A stretch of 64,000 bases of DNA, from contig NZ_CP098511.1 in NCBI RefSeq assembly GCF_026222555.1, positions 2,089,501 through 2,153,500 on the forward strand. The letters run 5' to 3'. The stretch is from Aquimarina sp. ERC-38 (GTDB lineage: Bacteria > Bacteroidota > Bacteroidia > Flavobacteriales > Flavobacteriaceae). Positions 53,940-60,733 of the stretch are shown here, one piece after another. The notes beneath the pieces were generated by a model, which saw only the letters and a list, made by a program, of their open reading frames with translations, did no database searches and was not told where the DNA came from. The first letter of the stretch is position 1. Each line of letters opens with the position of its first letter. The position numbers and the translations under genes were made by a program.

Positions 53940-55590
53940 ACTTAAAGACATATTTACTTTTTCTGAAGAGTACCCCCTGATTTTTACTCAGATAAATTTT
54001 TGGATTTTCTTTTCAGTAGTTTATTTTTTGTATGCATTATTATATAAAAAAAGACACCTGCGTAGTGCATATCTTCTTGTGATAAGTCTGTTTTTCTATT
54101 ATAAAACCAGTGGTTTATTTATAGGGATACTTTTGTTTAGTACGGTTAATGATTTTTTTCTGGGTAAAGCCATCTATCATACAACATCCATAATTTTAAA
54201 AAAGGTATACGTAGCTATAAGTGTAATACTTAATTTAAGTACGTTATGCTATTTTAAGTACGCCTACTTTTTTACGGATTCTTATAATACCCTTTTTAAT
54301 TCTAATTATCAGGTTGTTAATTATTTGGCAAGTTGGGCAAACACCTGGGCAAGTGTAGATTATTTTACTGTTGACAGTATTATTTTACCTGTTGGAATTT
54401 CGTTTTATACGTTTCAAACCATTAGTTATAGTGCGGATATTTATCGTAAACAGATTAAACCACTGAATTCTATAATAGACTTTGGTTTCTTTGTTAGTTT
54501 TTTTCCGCAATTAGTGGCAGGACCCATCGTTCGGGCTTCTGAATTTATTCCTCAAATTTCAAAAAAAATTGAAGTAACGCATCAAGAGTTTGGTAAAGCT
54601 ACTTTTATGATTTTGAAAGGTCTGATTAAAAAAATGATTTTTGCAGATTTTATAGCGGTCACTTTTTTAGACCAGATTTTTGATATGCCTGGCATGTACA
54701 CCGGATTTACTAATATTATGGCAATGATTGGGTATTCACTACAGATTTATGGAGATTTTTCCGGATATACGGATATTGCAATCGGACTTTCTTTATTAAT
54801 GGGGTTCAAATTACCGGTAAATTTTAATGCTCCCTATAAAGCTCTTAATTGCGGAGATTTCTGGAAACGCTGGCATATATCTTTATCCAGTTGGTTAAAA
54901 GATTATTTGTATATACCTATAGGAGGAAATCGCAACGGTACCATTTTCTCGTATGTGTTTGTACTTGTCTTTTCCTTTTTAGGAACATATGCAGCCTTCG
55001 GTCATAAAGTAGCTTTTTTAACTACTATAGCCTTAGCTTTCATATTAATTATAACCGTATTTAATAAACGTTTAGCCTGGCATTTTAACCGTAATATTAA
55101 TATTATGATTACTATGTTAGTAGGAGGTTTGTGGCACGGTGCTTCCTGGAAGTTTGTAATTTGGGGTGGGTTAAACGGAGTAGGGGTGGTAGCTTATAAA
55201 TATTGGAGAAAAATAAGTCCGTATGAGCATAGTACAAACAAGTTAATAGTTGCCTGGAAGGTCTTATTTACTTTTACGTTTATTACGTTTACCAGAATAT
55301 ACTTTAGGGGAAATAGTATGGAGCATATACAGCAGTTTTATGATACTATTGTACAAAATATAGGCTGGTCTAGTGCCTGGGTTGTTTTAACGCAATACAA
55401 AGTAGTATTTATTACAATGGCTATTGGGTATATAACCCATTGGTTACCGAACACCTTTAAAGAGTTTATTGAACACACATTTATTAAAAGTCATGTAATA
55501 CTTAAAGGACTTGCTGCGGTAGTAGTGGCTATTTTATGTTATCAAACCTATGCAAGCGATTTTCAACCATTTATCTACTTTCAGTTCTAA
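53932..55590 (+). CDS. MBOAT-family membrane O-acyltransferase (AlgI/DltB-like)
   Basis: A 552-residue protein with about 10-12 transmembrane segments. The MBOAT blocks are PVGISFYTFQTISYSADIYR, FFPQLVAGPIVRASEFIPQI, YGDFSGYTDIAIGLSLLMGF, FNAPYKALNCGDFWKRWHIS and LSSWLKDYLYIPIGGNRNG. The catalytic His402 is in GGLWHGASWKF. MBOAT proteins pass acyl groups across the membrane, and SGNH partners then transfer them to a polysaccharide. Here the two SGNH genes precede it directly. No alginate or teichoic acid genes are nearby, so the acceptor is not known. Confidence 0.9.
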   Translation: MNRLKDIFTFSEEYPLIFTQINFWIFFSVVYFLYALLYKKRHLRSAYLLVISLFFYYKTSGLFIGILLFSTVNDFFLGKAIYHTTSIILKKVYVAISVILNLSTLCYFKYAYFFTDSYNTLFNSNYQVVNYLASWANTWASVDYFTVDSIILPVGISFYTFQTISYSADIYRKQIKPLNSIIDFGFFVSFFPQLVAGPIVRASEFIPQISKKIEVTHQEFGKATFMILKGLIKKMIFADFIAVTFLDQIFDMPGMYTGFTNIMAMIGYSLQIYGDFSGYTDIAIGLSLLMGFKLPVNFNAPYKALNCGDFWKRWHISLSSWLKDYLYIPIGGNRNGTIFSYVFVLVFSFLGTYAAFGHKVAFLTTIALAFILIITVFNKRLAWHFNRNINIMITMLVGGLWHGASWKFVIWGGLNGVGVVAYKYWRKISPYEHSTNKLIVAWKVLFTFTFITFTRIYFRGNSMEHIQQFYDTIVQNIGWSSAWVVLTQYKVVFITMAIGYITHWLPNTFKEFIEHTFIKSHVILKGLAAVVVAILCYQTYASDFQPFIYFQF

Positions 55591-55686
55591 AAGTTTAATT
55601 GCTTTATCCATAATAAATGGCTGCAACGTATTTATGATGGTGTATTTTTATTTTATATCACAAGATTAATTTAATATGTTTATATA

Positions 55687-55850
55687 TTAGTGTTTGGTTG
55701 AAGTAAATAAATGTATAGCTAAATGCCTATAAGTGACATGGAATATGTATATGAAGATTGATATTATTGTATGTTGGTTTAGCCATAACAATTAGTATTA
55801 TTTCTTGATTCCAAAAGCGATAAAGATTTTGAATCTTTACCGGACACTTA
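55687..55850. mobile_element. Degenerate MITE/IS-remnant, copy A
   Basis: The left end TTAGTGTTTGGTTGAAG (from 55687) and right end TTTACCGGACACTTA (to 55850) form imperfect terminal inverted repeats. The right half (TTGATTCCAAAAGCGATAAA to GAATCTTTACCGG) recurs in copy B at about 60500-60545. No transposase ORF is inside. Confidence 0.5.
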
Positions 55851-55887
55851 TGATAATTATTACGAATTTTCACATTATTACACACCC

Positions 55888-56517
55888 ATGAAGTTTCAGG
55901 AAGATTTTAAAAAAGAACTATTAGCATTACCTGTAAAAGAAAAAGATAGATTATTACTTCGGCTTTTAAAGAAAGATTTGGATTTAGCTAATAAGCTGTA
56001 CTATGAATTACTGGATGATACTTCAGTTGAAGAATATCGCGATCAGTTAGAACAACATATAAAAAATAGGATAACGTTTCATACCGCTAAGTTCTGGTCA
56101 CCAGGATATTTAATGATGGAATTACGTGACCTAAGTGGGGAAATTACAAATCATGTAAAGATTCGGAAAGATAAATTTGGGGAAATTTATTTAAATTTAA
56201 TTATGTTGACGGAGACTCTCCAACAGAATATGGAAAATTTAAAAAAGGCAACAGCTTCTAAACGAAAAAAGTTTGATATCTATGTAATTGCCAGATGTTT
56301 TAAGATTTTACTGCTTGTTAAGAAATTGCATGAGGATTACTTACTGGATTTTGAAGAGTTACTGATCTCCTTAGGAAATTCTTTGGGTAAAGATGATTCG
56401 CTTATGAAAGCCGCAATATATCATGGTTTTAATGTAAATTGGCTGATTCAACTGGAAATTCCAGATGATATTGCTGACATACATAAAGACCTCAGAGCCA
56501 GAGGATATTTAAAATAA
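55888..56517 (+). CDS. Uncharacterised 209-residue helical protein
   Basis: A soluble, mostly helical, charged protein without signal peptide, beginning MKFQEDFKKELLALPVKEKD. Recognisable blocks are SPGYLMMELRDLSGEITNHV, KIRKDKFGEIYLNLIMLTET and a C-terminal NVNWLIQLEIPDDIADIHKD ending ARGYLK. I do not recognise a characterised family, but the sequence looks conserved rather than random. It lies just upstream of the uracil-DNA-glycosylase-family gene, separated by 15 bases, and may be its operon partner. Confidence 0.7.
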   Translation: MKFQEDFKKELLALPVKEKDRLLLRLLKKDLDLANKLYYELLDDTSVEEYRDQLEQHIKNRITFHTAKFWSPGYLMMELRDLSGEITNHVKIRKDKFGEIYLNLIMLTETLQQNMENLKKATASKRKKFDIYVIARCFKILLLVKKLHEDYLLDFEELLISLGNSLGKDDSLMKAAIYHGFNVNWLIQLEIPDDIADIHKDLRARGYLK

Positions 56518-56532
56518 AAAAAACTTATTACA

Positions 56533-57213
56533 ATATTTAAACACATACATCCTTATCCACCCTTTTTTCCGGAAGGAGCTACAAAACTAATTGTAGGTAC
56601 GCTACCACCACCCAGGTTTACTACAGGTGAACTAAAAGATCGAGATGTAAATTTTTGCTATGGTAGTCAAAATGGTTTGCTTTGGCCTATTTTAGACCGA
56701 ATTTTTGACCTTAAACTGATTTATAAAAATACAGAAGAAGCCATTCAACAACGCAAACAGTTCTTAATGGAAAGAGGAATTGGTATTTGTGATATCGTTT
56801 CCAGCTGCAATCGGGTTAAAATAGATGCGTCTGATCTTGGAATGCAAGATATAAAATTAAGGGATATATTAGTATATCTGGAAAAGTATACTACAATCCA
56901 TACGCTTTTGTTCACCGGTGGGAATAGTAAAAACGGACCCGAATATTTATTTAGAAAACTTTGTAAAAAACAAGAAATAACCTTGGAACTGATTTCTAAT
57001 CAAATTCCCAGAATCCATCAATTTAAGCTTCCGGATTCTAGAAAAGATAAGAATTATACTTCCAGAATCATTAAAACCGTATCCTTAACTGCACCTTCTG
57101 GTGCCGCCAACCGCTCTATCGGAAGTTTAACATATTACAAGCAAAAAAAGCAAAAAAATCCGAACTATACTACTATTGATTTTCGTGAAGAACAGTATTG
57201 TAAATATTTCTAA
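56533..57213 (+). CDS. Uracil-DNA glycosylase family protein without canonical start codon
   Basis: The frame is open from the upstream stop (TAA at 56515-56517) to 57213 and encodes a full family protein: FKHIHPYPPFFPEGATKLIV, GTLPPPRFTTGELKDRDVNF, CYGSQNGLLWPILDRIFDLK, ICDIVSSCNRVKIDASDLGM, LLFTGGNSKNGPEYLFRKL and TAPSGAANRSIGSLTYYKQK. In relatives I know, the protein starts MFKHxHPY. Here the codon at the expected Met is ATA (56533-56535), and ATT at 56527 is the only other rare start candidate. No ATG, GTG or TTG exists in frame before a TTG at 56677, which would delete the N-terminal 48 residues. It is either an ATA/ATT start or a silenced gene. The product would be a DNA-repair glycosylase-like protein. 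Confidence 0.7.
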   Translation: MFKHIHPYPPFFPEGATKLIVGTLPPPRFTTGELKDRDVNFCYGSQNGLLWPILDRIFDLKLIYKNTEEAIQQRKQFLMERGIGICDIVSSCNRVKIDASDLGMQDIKLRDILVYLEKYTTIHTLLFTGGNSKNGPEYLFRKLCKKQEITLELISNQIPRIHQFKLPDSRKDKNYTSRIIKTVSLTAPSGAANRSIGSLTYYKQKKQKNPNYTTIDFREEQYCKYF

Positions 57214-57666
57214 TCAAAAGGCGTTTTCTCGTTTTTCACAGAATTAATTCCATGTTAAAATTTATAATAATTACGGTAGAATAAATCACAACATTTAGTT
57301 ATAAAAAGTGTACATAAACGTATTACTATATCCTATTTCCAAATTTATTCGTGAACAATATTATATTTTATGTTAAAATTTAACATTTTATTTTATGGTA
57401 TTTTGTAAGTTTTTATTTTCTCAGTAAGGGGAAAGTTCAAATTACTATTAATAAGCAAGATATTGATTTTAAGTTTTTTATAAATATTGGTCTATAAATT
57501 GTCTAGTTTATGATTTTAAAATAAGTTTTATATCGATCTTGTTTTTCAGCAGAAAATGTTAATTTACATGAATTATTTTGATAAAACGTAAAAAGTTAGT
57601 AATCAAAAGAATGTAAAGACTAAAAATTTAGAATAATCACAAACTATATAAAAAGCTAAATTAAAT
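57214..57666. other. Intergenic region upstream of GH86 with palindromic repeats
   Basis: About 450 AT-rich bases. ATGTTAAAATTTAACAT at 57370-57386 is a perfect palindrome with 8-base arms. A half-site ATGTTAAAATTTATA lies at about 57252 and an imperfect ATGTTAATTTACAT at about 57557. These may be operator copies of a GH86 regulator. No gene or RNA seen. Confidence 0.4.
57370..57386. promoter_or_regulatory. Palindrome upstream of GH86 gene
   Basis: ATGTTAAA-A-TTTAACAT, perfect 8-base arms about a single centre base, about 280 bases before the GH86 start. Candidate binding site of a dimeric regulator; no evidence identifies the protein. Confidence 0.35.
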
Positions 57667-59895
57667 ATGAAAAAGAATACTAAATGGTCAATACTTGCCG
57701 GAAGCTTACTACTTGCGGCAGGAACCCTCTCTGCTCAAGTAGAAGTGGATGTAAATATTGACGTTAATCATTCTGTAGGATCTTCCAATTCGTTCGATCG
57801 ATCAAAATGGATGACCATTCATTCTTCACAAGGAGAGAATGATTGGAATGGAGACTTGGATAAGTTAGATTATATTATTAACGATCTGGATGTATACTTT
57901 GGAAGAGATACGGGACTTTTAAGATTCTCTGCTTCCCTTACCAAAGAAGATCCTAACAAACCTGGATTTGCCAGTGTTAGTGATATAAAAGCAGAAGGGA
58001 ATAAATTTAAAAACAGGTATATTAGTGAAACTAACAAGCATGCTTTTGAAAAAGGAGATGTGATGATGGCTTTTCAACAAGTGCCATTTTACCCTAATGG
58101 TCAAAATGCTTTAAACATAAATGATCGGAATAGTCCTAATTGGTTTTTTTCTAAAACTGACACGGCAGCAGAACCTTTCGGAACAGCTACCGGAGATTTC
58201 CTGGTTGAATTTTTAAACGGATTTTTTGGTGATGGAGGTACATCCGGTCATAAAAAACCGGAATACTTTGAAGTTATGAATGAGCCTATTTGGCCATTGG
58301 TAGAACGTAATTTATACGGTGGAGGGAATATAGATGATATATTCAAATTTCATGAAACCATTGCGGATAAAGTACATACCGGTTCTCCGGGGGTTAAAGT
58401 GGGTGGTTTTTGTACTGCTTTTCCGGATCCTGACTTAAATAATTTTAATCAGTGGGGGCAAAGATGGAAACGATTTATTGATCAAGTAGGCCCTAAAATG
58501 GATTTCTATTCGTACCACTTGTATGATTTCCCTATTTTTCCAAACCGCCCTTCTTACAGAAAAGGTGGAAGAAATGAAGTGACTTTTGAAATTATCGAAC
58601 AGTATAATTATTTGAAATACGGAGAGGTTAAACCCTCGTATATATCAGAATACGGTGCGCAAACCCATATGCTTAATAACAATCAATGGTCTTCTTTGAG
58701 AGATTGGTATAATGTAGAAGCTTTTAATGCAATGCTTATGCAGATGTTGGAAAGAGCCAATACCATAGACCGGGCAATACCTTTTGCGGTAGCAAAAGCA
58801 GAATGGGGTAAAAGAACTGTTAATGGTAGAGTGGTACCTTATTCTTCACGTTTATTAAAAAAGACTACCGAGCCTGCTTCTTATAACGGAAATGACTGGG
58901 AATGGACAGATTTTATAAAATTCTATGAGTTATGGTCTGATGTTAAAGGTTTACGCGCAGATTCTTTTACTACCGAACTTAATTTACAGGTAGATAGTTA
59001 TGTGGACGGAAATAAAGCTTATGTTATTCTGAATAATATAAAACCGGAAGCTATGAATTTTAAACTTAATATATACGGTACTAACAATAATTCAATCCAA
59101 AATATTGAAGTGAAGCGTATGTTTTTAAAGAATAACGCTATTACTGCTTTAGAAACTACTAATGTTTCTAATTTTTCCGGTGTTCAAACCATAAGAGATA
59201 ACGAAACCATCATCTTAAAGTACACTTTTGCTTCTGATGTCACTATGAATAGAACTTCAGAAGAGTTTAAATATTATGCTAATTCCTATAATCAGGCGAT
59301 TGGTAATAATAGAACCGTCAACTTTACTTTTGATCAAACTTTTAATCTAGGAACAAATGGCGAAGCAATGCTTAGATTAGGTATTTACAGGGCACATAAT
59401 AAAATGAAAAGACCTGCTTCTATCCTTGTAAACGGTACACAGATTCAAAATATCCCTACTACAGTATACCGAGGAGATAATCAAAACAGAAGACCAGCAT
59501 TCTTTAGTATGTTAGAAATTCCCATAGACTATAAGCTTCTAAAATCTACAAATAATACGGTACGTATTATTTTTCCGGATAGTGGTGGAAGTTTAACTAC
59601 GGCAGCTTTACAAACCTTTAAATTTAGTAGTGCTATACCTCGTACAAAAGACGATGCTACACTAGATGTAGAGACAATAGAAGCACCATCTGCTTTGAGT
59701 TTGTATCCTAATCCGACAAGTTCGATAGTTAATATTACCGGTTCGTTTGAAGAGTGGGAAGTTTTTAGTATCACCGGGAAGTTTTTACAAAGAGGAACTG
59801 CAAATCAGTTAGATTTATCTTCTTTATCTAGTGGTATTTATTTTGTAACCTTTGATAAAAATAAACAAACTAGCAGAAAGATAGTAAAGTTGTAA
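57667..59895 (+). CDS. GH86 beta-porphyranase/beta-agarase, T9SS cargo
   Basis: A 742-residue secreted enzyme. Signal peptide 1-24 (MKKNTKWSILAGSLLLAAGT then LSAQ). About 30-520 is a (beta/alpha)8 barrel of the GH86 type with catalytic Glu206 in EVMNEPIWP (acid/base) and Glu328 in YISEYGAQTH (nucleophile). About 530-660 has the beta-sandwich accessory domains seen in GH86 enzymes. About 670-742 is a type A T9SS sorting domain (LSLYPNPTSSIVNITG, ending KIVKL). GH86 members cleave agarose or porphyran internally, retaining configuration; which of the two is not certain here. The convergent GH16 and the terminator behind it indicate separate transcription. Confidence 0.88.
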   Translation: MKKNTKWSILAGSLLLAAGTLSAQVEVDVNIDVNHSVGSSNSFDRSKWMTIHSSQGENDWNGDLDKLDYIINDLDVYFGRDTGLLRFSASLTKEDPNKPGFASVSDIKAEGNKFKNRYISETNKHAFEKGDVMMAFQQVPFYPNGQNALNINDRNSPNWFFSKTDTAAEPFGTATGDFLVEFLNGFFGDGGTSGHKKPEYFEVMNEPIWPLVERNLYGGGNIDDIFKFHETIADKVHTGSPGVKVGGFCTAFPDPDLNNFNQWGQRWKRFIDQVGPKMDFYSYHLYDFPIFPNRPSYRKGGRNEVTFEIIEQYNYLKYGEVKPSYISEYGAQTHMLNNNQWSSLRDWYNVEAFNAMLMQMLERANTIDRAIPFAVAKAEWGKRTVNGRVVPYSSRLLKKTTEPASYNGNDWEWTDFIKFYELWSDVKGLRADSFTTELNLQVDSYVDGNKAYVILNNIKPEAMNFKLNIYGTNNNSIQNIEVKRMFLKNNAITALETTNVSNFSGVQTIRDNETIILKYTFASDVTMNRTSEEFKYYANSYNQAIGNNRTVNFTFDQTFNLGTNGEAMLRLGIYRAHNKMKRPASILVNGTQIQNIPTTVYRGDNQNRRPAFFSMLEIPIDYKLLKSTNNTVRIIFPDSGGSLTTAALQTFKFSSAIPRTKDDATLDVETIEAPSALSLYPNPTSSIVNITGSFEEWEVFSITGKFLQRGTANQLDLSSLSSGIYFVTFDKNKQTSRKIVKL

Positions 59896-60336
59896 AAAGA
59901 AATTCTTATTTCCTAAACCTACCAAACGAATAGTTTTATAGGTAAGTTTAGTTTTATAAAAATAACCTGATAAAAACACCTTTCAATTTAGCGAGGTGTT
60001 TTTTTGTTTCTAATTGTGTTGCAAGGTAAAACCTGTTTATGCTGGTTTTAGATTGATTAAAGTTGAAAACTATTAATCAATTAAATCGCAATGTTTTAAG
60101 AAATAAGTTTGTCCTTAATCAGGTAGTGAAGTTTAACATTTTCAGCGATAAGTTAAAGCTTTTATAATTGAAGAAAGTCAATTGCTGCAGGGTAGCCTAG
60201 TAAAAAGGAACAGTAAGGTGTTTCTTATTTACTTAGAATTAATTAGAAAGTCATCCTGCTAGGTAAAAAGGGACAGAACTCAAACAATTGAAGAGAGTGG
60301 GTACATTTATTTTCAGATTAGTTCAAAAATATTTAC
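59896..60336. other. Intergenic region behind GH86
   Basis: About 440 bases. It starts with the GH86 terminator (59972-60003). The remainder holds a poorly conserved direct repeat (CTAGTAAAAAGGAACAG near 60198 and CTAGGTAAAAAGGGACAG near 60259) but no ORF I can support. Confidence 0.35.
59972..60007 (+). terminator. Intrinsic terminator of the GH86 gene
   Basis: AAAAACACCT (59972-59981) pairs with AGGTGTTTTT (59994-60003) around a 12-base loop, in a T-rich context. A strong forward terminator 76 bases after the stop. Confidence 0.85.
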
Positions 60337-60549
60337 TAGTGTCCGGTTAAAATTTATAATAACTTGTAAAGCATAGCAGAATATGGTAATTCCAAACTTT
60401 AAAGTAGTTAGAGGTTGCTTTTTTGCTTATTAAAAGTGATTTGTTTTTTTGACATGGATAATTATAATATTGATTTTCAAAATTATAGCAATTAGTCTTG
60501 ATTCTTGATTCTGGAAGCGATAGCGATCCTGAATCTTTACCGGTCACTA
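60337..60549. mobile_element. Degenerate MITE/IS-remnant, copy B
   Basis: The left end TAGTGTCCGGTTAAAA (from 60337) and right end TTTACCGGTCACTA (to 60549) are imperfect inverted repeats. The right part matches copy A (55687-55850) over about 50 bases. It lies between GH86 and GH16. No transposase ORF can be recognised. Confidence 0.5.
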
Positions 60550-60651
60550 ATGAAAAATATGATATAATTATCAAGTAGACAAGTAGTAGTATAGTGAGAA
60601 GTGGTAAAAGAATTCTTTATTACTTGTACTTTCAGAAAAACGTAACTTCAT

Positions 60652-60699
60652 TAAAAAAACCCGCTTCAATAGCACTCAAACATACTAATGAAACGGGTT
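60652..60699 (-). terminator. Intrinsic terminator of the GH16 gene
   Basis: AACCCGCTTCA (60658-60668) pairs with TGAAACGGGTT (60689-60699) with one G-T pair. On the reverse strand the stem is followed by a run of seven T (60652-60659 read in reverse). Confidence 0.75.
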
Positions 60700-60733
60700 C
60701 GCAAAATTAACTAATTCTCACTTCAGAATTTTA

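Noticed and set aside
51074..55590. Alginate acetylation operon (algI/algJ/algF)
   Set aside because: MBOAT and SGNH proteins fit the chemistry, but no alginate polymerase or export genes are present, so the polymer name would be a guess.
60347..60574. A 75-residue reverse ORF
   Set aside because: It lies inside the MITE-like element and resembles no transposase or other protein I know.
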